Positions 36,473 through 45,689 of a DNA stretch of 64,000 nucleotides are shown piece after piece. Position numbers and translations under genes: made by a program. The stretch lies in contig NZ_FYAS01000025.1 of assembly GCF_900185715.1 (NCBI RefSeq), positions 1 through 64,000 of the forward strand, given 5' to 3'. The notes below the pieces were generated by a model that was given only the letters and a program-made list of their open reading frames with translations, was not told the origin of the DNA and did not search any database. This DNA comes from Allobosea sp. CS1GBMeth4. Lineage in GTDB: Bacteria; Pseudomonadota; Alphaproteobacteria; Rhizobiales; Beijerinckiaceae. Numbering within the stretch: position 1 is the first letter of the stretch; each line of letters begins with the position of its first letter.

Positions 36473-37264
36473 TCAGGTCGTCGTGGTCGAGCTCTGCCCC
36501 GGCCGCCAGACCAGCAACCGGTTCTCGACCAGCGTGACGAGCGCGTCGATCACGATCACGAAGATCGCCAGGATCAGCATGCCCGAGAACACGCCGGTGA
36601 CGTCGAAGACGCTCTCGGCCTCGTGGATCTTGTAGCCGAGCCCGGCCGACGAACCGAGATATTCGCCGACCACGGCGCCTACCAGCGCGAAGCCGACCGA
36701 GGTGTGCAGCGACGAGAACATCCAGGTCAGCGCCGAGGGCCAGTAGACATGGCGGAAAAGCTGGCGCTCGTTCATGCCGAGCATGCGGGCATTGGCCAGC
36801 ACCGTCGGCGAGACCTCGCGCACGCCCTGGTAGACGTTGAAGAAGACGATGAAGAATACCAGCGTGAAGCCGAGCGCCACCTTCGACCAGATGCCGAGCC
36901 CGAACCAGAGCGCGAAGATCGGCGCCAACACCACGCGCGGCAGGGCGTTCGCCGCCTTGATATAGGGATCGAACACCGCCGCCAGCAGCGCGTTCCGGGC
37001 GAAGGCGAAGCCGAAGAAGATGCCGGCGGCCGAGCCGATCGCGAAGGCCAGCACCGTTTCGGTCAGGGTGATGCCGAGATGCCAGTAGATGTCGGCCCCG
37101 GTGAGCTGCTTCCAGGTACGGGCGAGCACCTCGCCCGGCGTCGAGAAGAAGAACTGGATCGTCTTCACCTCGCCGAAGATCGGGTAGCTGCTGATCACGT
37201 GCCAGATCGCCAGGAAGACGATCAGGACGAGGACCTGCAGGGACAGGAGCTTGATGCGGTTCAC
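36473..37264 (-). CDS. ABC transporter permease (SsuC/TauC-type)
   Basis: 263 residues with about six membrane helices and the BPD-transport signature (LPRVVLAPIFALWFGLGIWSKVALGF; the EAA-like loop MNERQLFRHVYWPSALTWMFS). GTG start at 37264, overlapping the ATPase stop as GTGA, which implies coupled translation. Confidence 0.92.
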   Translation of the reverse strand: MNRIKLLSLQVLVLIVFLAIWHVISSYPIFGEVKTIQFFFSTPGEVLARTWKQLTGADIYWHLGITLTETVLAFAIGSAAGIFFGFAFARNALLAAVFDPYIKAANALPRVVLAPIFALWFGLGIWSKVALGFTLVFFIVFFNVYQGVREVSPTVLANARMLGMNERQLFRHVYWPSALTWMFSSLHTSVGFALVGAVVGEYLGSSAGLGYKIHEAESVFDVTGVFSGMLILAIFVIVIDALVTLVENRLLVWRPGQSSTTTT

Positions 37265-38130
37265 GAATTCCCCTCCCCGACCAGCTCGCGGCCCTCGCCC
37301 ATCGCATAGGCCTTCTGCACCTCGACCCGCAGCGAGGCCCAGATGTCGCGGTGGATCTCGTGGAAGGCCTTCTCCAGCCTGATCTCGGCGATGTCGCGCG
37401 GGCGCGGCAGCGGCACGCGATAATCGGCGACGATACCGGCGGCCGGGCCTGCCGACATCACCACCACCCGGTCGGAAAGCGCGATCGCCTCCTCGAGATC
37501 GTGGGTGACGAAGATCAGCGCCTTGCGGTCCCTCGACCAGAGGTCGAGCAGCAGATTGCCCATGATCTGCCGGGTCTGCGCGTCGAGCGGCCCGAACGGC
37601 TCGTCCATCAGCAGGATCTCGGGATCGCGGATCAGCATCTGGGCGAGGGCGACGCGCTTGCGCTGCCCGCCGGAGAGCATGTGCGGATAGCGCTCGACGA
37701 AGGCGCGCAGGCCGACCCGCCCGAGCCAGTCGCGCGCCCGCTTGTCCGCTTCGGCGTCGGAGACCCCCATCGGCTCGAGCGCGACCTTGACGTTGTCGAG
37801 CGCCGTCTTCCACGGCATCAGCGCGTCCTGCTGGAAGAGATAGCCGGCGCGGCGGTTCAGGCCCGAGAGCGGCTGGCCGAAGATCGCGACCTTGCCGGCG
37901 GACGGCGTCAGCAGGCCGGCCGCGGCGTTGAGCAGGGTCGACTTGCCGCAGCCGGTCGGCCCGACCACCGAGACGAATTCGCCCGGCGCGACCGCGAGGT
38001 CGATGCCCTTCACCGCCTGGTAGCGGCCTGCGCCCTTGAGATGGAAGGTGATGTCGATGCCGGCGAGCCTGACCGCCGGCGTTTCCGCTGCCGCGCCCGC
38101 ATCGGCGGGCCGGCTGACCTTGGGCTCCAT
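37261..38130 (-). CDS. ABC transporter ATP-binding protein (SsuB/TauB-type)
   Basis: 289 residues: Walker A GPTGCGKSTLL, Q-loop FQQDALMPWKTALDNV, signature LSGGQRKRVALAQ, Walker B EILLMDEPFGPLDAQTR, H-loop FVTHDLEEA. Typical of nitrate/sulfonate/taurine importers. The tail after about 225 extends past the core NBD with a helical segment. First gene of the transporter unit. Confidence 0.94.
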   Translation of the reverse strand: MEPKVSRPADAGAAAETPAVRLAGIDITFHLKGAGRYQAVKGIDLAVAPGEFVSVVGPTGCGKSTLLNAAAGLLTPSAGKVAIFGQPLSGLNRRAGYLFQQDALMPWKTALDNVKVALEPMGVSDAEADKRARDWLGRVGLRAFVERYPHMLSGGQRKRVALAQMLIRDPEILLMDEPFGPLDAQTRQIMGNLLLDLWSRDRKALIFVTHDLEEAIALSDRVVVMSAGPAAGIVADYRVPLPRPRDIAEIRLEKAFHEIHRDIWASLRVEVQKAYAMGEGRELVGEGNS

Positions 38131-38328
38131 GGATATCCCGTCCCCTGCCGTCGCGGCCGTTCCGGCGCACGCGGCTCGTCTCCGTTCGCCGCGAACACTA
38201 GGCGATCACCCGGCGAAGGCAACCCGTGAGCGATACGGGGCGCGCCTCGGAGCTGGCGAAAACGCGGCGCTTCTGCTGTATCGCTCCCGGTGGAGTTTTT
38301 ACGAGAACGGCCGGAGAACCGCTAGCCG

Positions 38329-38865
38329 ATGCTGCAGCTCGAGCAATGGATGCATGGTCTCGTCGAGTTCATGCGCCTCAATCAGCAATGGGCGCTGCCG
38401 ATCGTCTTCCTGATCGCCTTCAGCGAATGCGTCGCCGTCCTCTCCTGGCTGGTGCCTGCCACCGTGTTCTTCACCGCCTTCGGCGCCATCGCCGGTGCTT
38501 CCGGTCTCAACCTCGTGCCGCTTTCGCTCGCCGCGGCGCTCGGCGCGGCCTCCGGCTTCTGGGTCTCCTACTGGGTCGGCCTGCTGCTCGGCCCTCGCGT
38601 CGGTCACCACTGGCCGCTCCGCGATAACCCGGAGCTGCTCCGGCGCGGCCATGACTTCTTCGAGAAATGGGGCGTGCTCGGGATCGCGATCGGCCATTTC
38701 TTCGGGCCGATCCGGGCCGTGATCGCGCTGGTGGCCGGGATCGTGAAGATGCCGTTCTGGCCGTTTCAGCTGGCGAACTTCGCCGCCTCCTTCGCCTGGG
38801 GCTTCGGCCTGATCTACGGCGCCGGCCGCTTCTCCGAATTCATGGTGCAGATCTCCGGGAAGTAG
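38329..38865 (+). CDS. DedA/SNARE-associated family membrane protein
   Basis: 178 residues, inner-membrane DedA protein (VLSWLVPATVFFTAFGAIAGASGLNLVPLSLAAALGAASGFWVSYWVG; then FFEKWGVLGIAIGHFFGPIRAVIALVAGIVKMPFWPFQLAN). The Gly/Arg motif FGPIRA is present. DedA proteins act in membrane homeostasis and undecaprenyl-phosphate/phospholipid recycling. Stands alone, divergent from the ABC transporter. Confidence 0.9.
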   Translation: MLQLEQWMHGLVEFMRLNQQWALPIVFLIAFSECVAVLSWLVPATVFFTAFGAIAGASGLNLVPLSLAAALGAASGFWVSYWVGLLLGPRVGHHWPLRDNPELLRRGHDFFEKWGVLGIAIGHFFGPIRAVIALVAGIVKMPFWPFQLANFAASFAWGFGLIYGAGRFSEFMVQISGK

Positions 38866-39069
38866 CGGCCGCAAACGCGGCGAAAACCCGGCGAAAGCCA
38901 CAACCCCGGCTGAACGAGCCTCTCAGATCGCGTTCAGCCGCACCGGCCGAAAGTCCTGCCATCGCGCCTGGACCGGATCATCCGGTCCGCCACCGGCGCG
39001 GCGGCGCGGACGGCCCGGCATCCGCGCAGCTCAGCTCCCCCGGGCAGGACTTAAACAGGAGTCCAAGCC

Positions 39070-39438
39070 ATGACCATCTCCCGTTTCGCCACCGGCCTCG
39101 CCGCGCTCGCCCTCGCCGCCGGCCCGGCGCTCGCGCAGACCGCGACGCAGCCCACGACTCCGGCCAAGCCGGCCGCGCCCGTGACCACTCCCGCCGCGCC
39201 CGCGGCTCCGGCCGCGAAGCCGGCGGCGCCCGCCACCCAGGCCCAGAGCAAGAAGGTCAACATCAACACCGCCAGCGCCGCCGAGCTCGAACAGCTCAAG
39301 GGCATCGGCGAGGCCCGCTCGAAGAAGATCATCGAGGAGCGCGCCAAGGCCAAGTTCAAGAACTTCGACGATCTTGTGAAGCGCAGCGTCCTGCCCTCCA
39401 ATGTCGAAGCCGAGATCAAGGATCACGTCACCTTCTGA
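39070..39438 (+). CDS. Exported helix-hairpin-helix protein (ComEA-like)
   Basis: 122 residues: signal peptide MTISRFATGLAALALAAGPALA, an Ala/Pro-rich linker (about 24-58), then a ComEA-type HhH domain (VNINTASAAELEQLKGIGEARSKKIIEERAK) that usually binds DNA without sequence preference. Possible periplasmic DNA uptake or binding role; no other competence genes are seen nearby. Confidence 0.85.
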   Translation: MTISRFATGLAALALAAGPALAQTATQPTTPAKPAAPVTTPAAPAAPAAKPAAPATQAQSKKVNINTASAAELEQLKGIGEARSKKIIEERAKAKFKNFDDLVKRSVLPSNVEAEIKDHVTF

Positions 39439-39457
39439 TCCGATCCGACCAGATCAG

Positions 39458-39490
39458 ACGAGCCGGCGGCGGCAGCGGCCGGCTCGTTTG
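39458..39490 (+). terminator. Terminator hairpin after the HhH gene
   Basis: Perfect 10-bp arms ACGAGCCGGC / GCCGGCTCGT, 20 bases after the stop, followed by a short TTT. Reasonable terminator with a weak U-tract. Confidence 0.65.
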
Positions 39491-39527
39491 CATTCATGCA
39501 GGGCCTTCCATGAGCGCTCGCAGGCGC

Positions 39528-39896
39528 TCATTCGGCCGCCCGCAGGCGGACCACCCGGGCGCTGCCCGCGCTGTCGGGCTCCCGCGCGATCCGTTCGCCC
39601 GGCGCTCCCATGCCCAGGCCGCGCAGAGCCTCGTCGACGCTGGCCCCGCCCGCCAGCCCGCGCCGCCGCCCGGCACCCAGCGAGATGATCCCGGTCGGGT
39701 CGCCCGGGAAAGGTGCCGCCGCCCTGTCGCGCAGTTCGCTGTCGCGGAGGCCGAGATCGCGCAGCTCGCGCTCGCTCATCTCGCGCAGGATGCGATGCTC
39801 CCGGTGAGACTGCAGCCAGCGGCCGATCGCGCCGAGACACCGGCCGAGGGCGACCGCGAACACGGGCTTGGCCGATCCGATGATGATGCTGATCAC
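39528..39896 (-). CDS. DUF1127-domain protein, long form
   Basis: 122 residues. The first 50 include a hydrophobic stretch (ISIIIGSAKPVFAVALGRCLGAIG) and the DUF1127 core (SHREHRILREMSERELRDLGLRDSELRD). Most DUF1127 proteins are 45-70 residues; here a 70-residue Gly/Arg-rich tail follows. Small DUF1127 proteins in rhizobia and Agrobacterium affect phosphate, RNA or stress regulation. Upstream are two dyad operators and a hairpin over the ribosome-site region. Confidence 0.8.
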   Translation of the reverse strand: MISIIIGSAKPVFAVALGRCLGAIGRWLQSHREHRILREMSERELRDLGLRDSELRDRAAAPFPGDPTGIISLGAGRRRGLAGGASVDEALRGLGMGAPGERIAREPDSAGSARVVRLRAAE

Positions 39897-39905
39897 GACC
39901 TGCCT

Positions 39906-39924
39906 CCGTCATTTGCGATGACGG
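39906..39924 (-). promoter_or_regulatory. Hairpin next to the DUF1127 ribosome site
   Basis: Arms CCGTCAT / ATGACGG with loop ttgcg (plus-strand reading). On the transcript the 3' arm ends in the first bases of the Shine-Dalgarno stretch GGAGGCAGG, so folding could reduce access to it. Confidence 0.4.
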
Positions 39925-39940
39925 AGAGGACGCTCATGCG

Positions 39941-39988
39941 CTGACAGGAGCTGTCAGAATCCTTCGTGGCCTGTGACAGCTTCTGTCA
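39941..39988. promoter_or_regulatory. Twin TGACAG-N3-CTGTCA operators upstream of DUF1127
   Basis: Two inverted repeats, CTGACAG-gag-CTGTCAG at 39941-39957 and TGACAG-ctt-CTGTCA at 39974-39988. Centres are 32 bp apart, about three helical turns. Tandem dyads in phase imply cooperative binding of a dimeric regulator I cannot name. Confidence 0.65.
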
Positions 39989-40062
39989 GCGGCGATGCCG
40001 GCGGGGTCCGGGCGCGGCCGAACGGCACGCCTACAGCGCGGCGGCCCGGCGCTACGGCCGCC

Positions 40063-40176
40063 TCAGAGCATGCCGAAGACGATGAGGATCAGCAGGGCGA
40101 AAGACGCCCCGAGCGCCAGCTGCGCGCTGGTGAACCGGAGCCATTGGGACGCATGCATCGAACGAATCGGTGTCAT
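40063..40176 (-). CDS. Small membrane protein, 37 residues
   Basis: Reads MTPIRSMHASQWLRF, then one hydrophobic helix (LALGASFALLILIVFGML) to the stop. The start is preceded by GGAGGCGAGG at good spacing. Function unknown. Third of three adjacent small single-helix proteins on this strand. Confidence 0.6.
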   Translation of the reverse strand: MTPIRSMHASQWLRFTSAQLALGASFALLILIVFGML

Positions 40177-40254
40177 CCTCGCCTCCATCCGTTGAGCTTC
40201 GGCCTGCTTCGTCGCGAACGTTTTCCTTGATGACGGGTGACAGGCGACGCTGGC

Positions 40255-40473
40255 TCAGTAGACCAGCTCGGCGAAGACCCAGCCGATCATCGCCAGCGCG
40301 AGCCCCGCCACGAGGACGAGCAGCACCGGCCGGTCGAGGAAGCCTTGCCTGGCCTCGACCGCGGTCTCCACCGCCGGATCCGAGTCGGAATGGACATCGG
40401 CCTGCATCGGCGGAACCGGCTCGCCACCCTTGGCCGGCATGCGCGCCTCGCGCTCTCTCACATCGTCTTGCAT
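40255..40473 (-). CDS. Small membrane protein, 72 residues
   Basis: A hydrophilic, acidic N-terminal half is followed by one C-terminal membrane helix (PVLLVLVAGLALAMIGWVFAELVY). It starts 25 bases after the 61-residue gene and probably shares its stress promoter. Family not recognised. Confidence 0.6.
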   Translation of the reverse strand: MQDDVREREARMPAKGGEPVPPMQADVHSDSDPAVETAVEARQGFLDRPVLLVLVAGLALAMIGWVFAELVY

Positions 40474-40498
40474 GACGGTCTCCGCCTCCCTTGGCCGC

Positions 40499-40684
40499 CT
40501 AGCCGCCGACTGCGCGCATCAGCACGCTCGCCAGCAGCGTCACGGCGAGAAAGCCTGCCAGCAGCAGGACGGGGAACGAATCGTCCGCTGACGCCGGCTT
40601 GGCGACATCGGCCAGTCCGTGACGGGCATGGCGCTGGTGCAACCGCTCGATCGCCCTGCGCCGGGTTTCGCCTTCGCCGGTCAT
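40499..40684 (-). CDS. Small membrane protein, 61 residues
   Basis: Basic N-terminus (RRRAIERLHQRHARHGL), then one C-terminal helix (FPVLLLAGFLAVTLLASVLMRAVGG). An exact EcfG-type promoter lies 33 bases upstream. First gene of a two-gene unit with the 72-residue protein. Function unknown. Confidence 0.62.
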   Translation of the reverse strand: MTGEGETRRRAIERLHQRHARHGLADVAKPASADDSFPVLLLAGFLAVTLLASVLMRAVGG

Positions 40685-40716
40685 CGCACGCTCCTGCAGA
40701 TATCGACTGGAGCATC

Positions 40717-40741
40717 AACGCCTGCCGCCGGAAGCGGTTCC
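40717..40741 (-). promoter_or_regulatory. EcfG-type general stress promoter
   Basis: On the minus strand GGAAC, 16 bases, CGTT: the alphaproteobacterial EcfG consensus with ideal spacing. It is placed to transcribe the 61- and 72-residue membrane proteins. Confidence 0.65.
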
Positions 40742-40872
40742 CGCAGCCCCGCCCGGGAACGCGAAACGGGCGCCGCTGCTGGCGCCTGTTCCCTTGTTTT
40801 TCATATATTTGAGAGCTTTTGCGGAATCGGCTCGGCAGGGCGGTCGACCTGCGTGCGAACTCCGGAACCCGC

Positions 40873-41925
<1,053 letters not shown>

Positions 41926-42576
41926 TCAGGCTTTCGGTGCGGTGTCAGGCCGCCCGTGAAGGGTGAGGAACTGGTCGGCGGCCCGGGCCGCGTCGCGCAT
42001 GATCTCGGCCCGCCCGAGCTCCAGCGCGTCGCCGAGCAGCAAGCGGATCTGCACATCGCGGCCGATCAGGCCGAAGAAGGTGCGGAATGCCGTCTCGGCA
42101 TCGTCGAAGTCGAGCAGCCCGGCCTCGCGCCCGGCCTCCAGCAGCGGCTTCAGCCGCGCACCGATGGCGAAGCGGCCATTGGCGAGCACGATGCCGCCGA
42201 GATTGCTCTCATGCGTCGCGGCATGGCTGATGGCGAGGCGGTTGAGCGCGATCGAGGTCGGGCTCGAGATCACCTCGAGCCAGTTGACGGCGAAACGGAT
42301 CAGGCTGTCGCGCAGCGCCGAGGCGTCGAGCCGCGTGCGATCGTAATGGTCGGCGCGAACCTTCGAGGCCTGCCACTGCACGGTCGCGGTCAGCAGACCG
42401 TCGCGATCGCCGAACCATTTGTACAGCGTCTCCTTGGAGCAGCTGGCCCGCCGCGCCACCGCGGTCATGGTGAGCTGGTCGCCCTGCTCCACCATCAGCG
42501 CCAGCACGGCGTCGAGCACGGCCTGCTGCCGCTCGCTCAGCGCCTCGCCTTGGCTATGGGTCGCGGTGTCGCTCAT
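41926..42576 (-). CDS. TetR/AcrR-family regulator
   Basis: 216 residues: N-terminal HTH (TMTAVARRASCSKETLYKWFGDRDGLL, about 37-63) and a C-terminal all-helical ligand domain of the TetR_C type found in AefR-like proteins. A perfect dyad lies just upstream of its start, suggesting autoregulation. It runs into ilvC and may share its transcript. Confidence 0.88.
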   Translation of the reverse strand: MSDTATHSQGEALSERQQAVLDAVLALMVEQGDQLTMTAVARRASCSKETLYKWFGDRDGLLTATVQWQASKVRADHYDRTRLDASALRDSLIRFAVNWLEVISSPTSIALNRLAISHAATHESNLGGIVLANGRFAIGARLKPLLEAGREAGLLDFDDAETAFRTFFGLIGRDVQIRLLLGDALELGRAEIMRDAARAADQFLTLHGRPDTAPKA

Positions 42577-42587
42577 CGATCCGGAGT

Positions 42588-42602
42588 ACCGTACGTTACG
42601 GT
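42588..42602. promoter_or_regulatory. Dyad operator upstream of the TetR-family gene
   Basis: ACCGTA-cgt-TACGGT, a perfect inverted repeat 11 bases before the TetR start and in the region divergent to DUF924. Good candidate for autoregulation. Confidence 0.6.
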
Positions 42603-42718
42603 TCTGGCATCTACCCTACGGCTTCCCGGGACGCAAGGGCGCCGGCGCGAAAGTTCATCGCCAACCTGACGCGCGGGCACCTATATCTTCGCGAGACACG
42701 CCTGATCCGGAGCCCGTC

Positions 42719-43273
42719 ATGACACAGCCTGCCCCATCCGCGGCCGCCGAGATTCTCGCCTTCTGGCGCGCGGCCGGACCGGAGACATGGTTCGCCAAGG
42801 ACGAGGCCTTCGACGCCGAGATCGCCCGGCGCTTCCGGCCACTGGTGGATGCCGCCGCGCGCGGCGAGCTCTCGGACTGGGAGGAGACTCCGGAAGGCGT
42901 CTATGCGCTCCTGCTCCTGCTCGATCAGTTCCCGCGCAAACTCCATCGCGGCTCGGCCCACGCCTTCGCGGCCGACGCGCTCGCGCGTGAGGTCGCCGGC
43001 CGCGCGATCGCGCGCGGTTTCGACCGGGCCTTCGACAATCCGGAGCGCCGCTTCCTCTACCTGCCGTTCATGCACTCGGAGGATCTCGCCGACCAGGAGC
43101 GCTGCGTCACCCTCAGCGAGGCCTCGGGCGACGACGACTCGACCAGATGGGCGATCATCCACCGCGACATCATCCGCGATTTCGGCCGCTTTCCGCATCG
43201 CAACGCGGTCCTCGGCCGCGAGAGCACGGCCGAGGAGCAGCGCTTCCTTGATGATGGCGGCTTCAGCGGCTGA
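42719..43273 (+). CDS. DUF924-family protein
   Basis: 184 residues, helical: EILAFWRAAGPETWFAKDEAFDAEIARRF at the start, LLLLDQFPRKLHRGSAHAFAAD, LPFMHSEDLADQERCV, and the C-terminal DFGRFPHRNAVLGRESTAEE. The whole DUF924 signature is present; fold is TPR-like and function unknown. ATG at 42719. The stop abuts the convergent haloacid dehalogenase stop. Confidence 0.88.
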   Translation: MTQPAPSAAAEILAFWRAAGPETWFAKDEAFDAEIARRFRPLVDAAARGELSDWEETPEGVYALLLLLDQFPRKLHRGSAHAFAADALAREVAGRAIARGFDRAFDNPERRFLYLPFMHSEDLADQERCVTLSEASGDDDSTRWAIIHRDIIRDFGRFPHRNAVLGRESTAEEQRFLDDGGFSG

Positions 43274-43999
43274 TCAGTCGCCGCTTGCCTCGCGATGCGC
43301 CTGCGCCAGCTCGGCGAGGCTCTTGAAGTGGAAGTCGACATTCGGCCGGGTCTCCGGCAACTGCGTCGCCCCGCTCCCGGCCATGCCGAAGCGCCGGTCG
43401 ATCCAGGCGCGCGCCAGCCCGGCCCGTTCCGCCGGGACATGGTCGTGGAACAGGCTCTGCGCCGTGTGCAGCACAGCGCCGGCTTGCACTCCGAGATCGG
43501 CCTCCAGATGCGCCAGCAGATAGGCGAAATTGCGCGGGTCGGGCTTGTAGGAGCCGATATCCTCGGCGGTGTAGATCGCGTCGAAGCTGACGCCGAGCTT
43601 GCGGTTGCTCGCCGCGAAGCTGGCACGGTCGACATTGGAAAGGATCACCAGCCTGTAGTGCCGCTTGAGATAGGCGAGCGCCTCGGCGGAATCCGGAAAG
43701 GCCGGCCAATCCGGTACCGAAGCGCCGAAGCGCTCGTTCAGGTCGGCATGGATGTGAACGCCGAGGTCCCTGGCGAGGCGGGCATGCACGGCGGCGAGGA
43801 GCGTCGAATAACGCAGCGACGGCGCCGCCTCCTCGAGCTCGGTTTCGAGCCGGCCGAAGCGCGCCAGCGCCTCCTCGCGGTCGAGGGCGAGCCGGCCGGC
43901 GCTCAGAAGTGGCTGCAGCGCGTTCCAGATCCCGGTCTCCCAGTCGATCAGCGTGCCGTAGCAGTCGAAGGTCAGAACCTTGAAATCGGTGAGCTTCAT
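43274..43999 (-). CDS. Type II haloacid dehalogenase-like HAD hydrolase
   Basis: 241 residues: LTFDCYGTLIDWETG with nucleophile Asp11, VILSNVDRASF (motif II), and KPDPRNFAYLL (motif III). The FDCYGTLIDW block is the 2-haloacid dehalogenase type II pattern, though many such proteins are general HAD phosphatases. A monocistronic gene between DUF924 and AraC. Confidence 0.85.
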   Translation of the reverse strand: MKLTDFKVLTFDCYGTLIDWETGIWNALQPLLSAGRLALDREEALARFGRLETELEEAAPSLRYSTLLAAVHARLARDLGVHIHADLNERFGASVPDWPAFPDSAEALAYLKRHYRLVILSNVDRASFAASNRKLGVSFDAIYTAEDIGSYKPDPRNFAYLLAHLEADLGVQAGAVLHTAQSLFHDHVPAERAGLARAWIDRRFGMAGSGATQLPETRPNVDFHFKSLAELAQAHREASGD

Positions 44000-44099
44000 C
44001 GCGAGCGGTCCTTATGGGTGGCATCGTCGCGTCGACCATAGCGACCACCCGCGCCGCCGTGATGAGGCGAAGCTCCGAACGAGTTGACCGAAGCTGCGC

Positions 44100-44846
44100 C
44101 TACCGACCCTGGACAGCGCGGCGCGCGGCGCGGAATTCGGACGGCGTCAGGCCGAAACGCCGCTTGAACTGCCGGTTGAAGGACGAGGCGTTCTGATAGC
44201 CGAGGCCGTAGGCGATCTCCGCGACCGGCAGCGCCGTCGCGGCGAGCTGTTCGGCAGCTTCGTCGAAGAGCCTGCTCAGTTGCAATTGCTTCGGCGACTG
44301 CCCGGTGGTCGCCCGGAACAGCGCATGAAACCGGCTCTGGCCGAGGCCGGCCGCTCGTGCCATCTCGGCGACGCTCGCCGCCCCGCTCCCGTGCGCGACG
44401 GCGAGGACGCGGCTTTCCGAACGCGGCACGGGGCGGGGTATCGCGCGCGGCGCCACCAGTTGCAGCCCCGCCAGCGCCAGGCCGGCGGCATCGCCGGCCC
44501 GGCACGCCCCCGTCTCGACCTCGGCGCCGAGCTGGCGGAACATCCGCCACAGCCAGGGCTCGACCCGGGTCAGCGACGGCCGGCGCTCGCGCAGCAGGGC
44601 CGGCTCCGCCTCGCCGGCGATCGCCCCGGCCTCGACATCGAGGATGAGCATGCTGCAATCGGGCGTCGGCTCGAAATCGTGCTCGTGCTCGCGCGGGATG
44701 ATGGCGACGCAATGGCTCGACACGACGCTGCGATGTCCTTCGACATCGAGCCGCATCGCGCCCTGCATCGGCAGCAGGATCTGGCTGTAATCGTGGCGAT
44801 GGCGGTCCCCGCCACGATAGCTGCGGATTTCGAGACGGATCGACAT
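44100..44846 (-). CDS. AraC-family regulator with cupin sensor domain
   Basis: 248 residues: an N-terminal cupin barrel (HDYSQILLPMQGAMRLDVEGH, about 17-75) and two C-terminal AraC HTH motifs (ASVAEMARAAGLGQSRFHALFRATTGQSPKQ; LPVAEIAYGLGYQNASSFNRQFKRRFGLTPSEFR). Downstream of ilvN; target unknown. Confidence 0.9.
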   Translation of the reverse strand: MSIRLEIRSYRGGDRHRHDYSQILLPMQGAMRLDVEGHRSVVSSHCVAIIPREHEHDFEPTPDCSMLILDVEAGAIAGEAEPALLRERRPSLTRVEPWLWRMFRQLGAEVETGACRAGDAAGLALAGLQLVAPRAIPRPVPRSESRVLAVAHGSGAASVAEMARAAGLGQSRFHALFRATTGQSPKQLQLSRLFDEAAEQLAATALPVAEIAYGLGYQNASSFNRQFKRRFGLTPSEFRAARRAVQGR

Positions 44847-44923
44847 CGCCCGTTCACGCGCAAGGGATCGTGCCGGGCATTTGCCGCCACTCGCCGCCTG
44901 CGATCAAGTGCCGTGGCCGCGGC

Positions 44924-45145
44924 TCAGCCGCCCGCCATCTGCTGCGCCGCGATGCGCTGCAGGAAGATCGCCGCGACGGTCAGGACGAAACCGGCCCACC
45001 ACAAAGGCGAGCGCAGGCTCCTGCCGGAGCCGAGCGGCTCGGCTTCGGCCCTGCCGGACAGCCGCTGCAGGACCGGGAGGGCAAAACAGCCGAAGCCGAC
45101 GGCGCCGAGCGCGAGGGCGACGAGGTTGAGCGTTTCGGGCGCCAT
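44924..45145 (-). CDS. Small two-helix membrane protein, unknown
   Basis: 73 residues with two hydrophobic segments (LNLVALALGAVGFGCFALPVLQRL and LWWAGFVLTVAAIFLQRIAA) joined by a short polar loop. It begins 7 bases after the ilvN stop. GGGAG touches the ATG, closer than ideal, so the start or the gene is uncertain. Confidence 0.5.
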   Translation of the reverse strand: MAPETLNLVALALGAVGFGCFALPVLQRLSGRAEAEPLGSGRSLRSPLWWAGFVLTVAAIFLQRIAAQQMAGG

Positions 45146-45152
45146 CTCCCGA

Positions 45153-45689
45153 TCACATTGCCTCCGGGCCGCGGCTCATCGCCGCGATGCCGGTGCGCGA
45201 GACCTCGGTCAGGCCCACCACCGTCATCAGCTTGATGAAACGCTCGATCTCCTCGGTCGCGCCGGTGAGCTCGAAGACGAAGGAAGTCAGCGTCGCATCG
45301 AGCGTGCGCGCGCCGAAAGCGGCGGCGAGCCGCATCGCCTCGACACGGTGGTCGCCCTTGCCGACGACCTTGAGCAGGCAGAGCTCGCGCTCGATCGCCT
45401 CGCCCTGCAGGGTCAGGTCGACGACGCGGTGGACCGGCACCAGCCGGTCGAGATGTGCCTTGATCTGGTCGATCACGCTCGCCGTACCGGAGGTGACGAC
45501 GGTGATGCGCGAAAGGTGCTTCTCGTGCTCGGTCTCCGAGACGGTGAGGCTCTCGATGTTGTAGCCGCGGCCGGAGAACAGCCCGGCGATGCGGGCGAGG
45601 ACGCCCGGCTCGTTGTCGACGATCACCGCCAGCGTATGGCGGGCGATCGGCTGGGCGGTCGGGGCGCTCGGATAATGCGTCGTGTTCAT
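45153..45689 (-). CDS. ilvN: Acetolactate synthase small (regulatory) subunit
   Basis: Regulatory subunit of acetohydroxyacid synthase, giving valine feedback. 178 residues: N-terminal ACT domain (TLAVIVDNEPGVLARIAGLFSGRGYNIESLTVS) and a C-terminal ALS_ss domain (VDLTLQGEAIERELCLLKV...FELTGATEEIERFI). It overlaps the upstream GST gene by ATGA and lies 1.6 kb from ilvB rather than next to it. Confidence 0.96.
   Translation of the reverse strand: MNTTHYPSAPTAQPIARHTLAVIVDNEPGVLARIAGLFSGRGYNIESLTVSETEHEKHLSRITVVTSGTASVIDQIKAHLDRLVPVHRVVDLTLQGEAIERELCLLKVVGKGDHRVEAMRLAAAFGARTLDATLTSFVFELTGATEEIERFIKLMTVVGLTEVSRTGIAAMSRGPEAM

Noticed and set aside
39973-40230. 85-codon plus-strand frame over the DUF1127 control region
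   Set aside because: No ribosome site, low-complexity content, and it covers the dyad operators and the opposite-strand 37-residue gene.
40760-40795. Second EcfG-like promoter (GGAAC...CGTT) just upstream of the accepted one
   Set aside because: Spacing is 19 bases, outside the usual 16-17; the match at 40717-40741 is exact.
40766-40803. GGCGCC-GCTGCT-GGCGCC hairpin as an ilvC terminator
   Set aside because: On the ilvC strand the stem is followed by CGTTTCGCG, not a T-run. It may be only part of the promoter region of the small membrane proteins.
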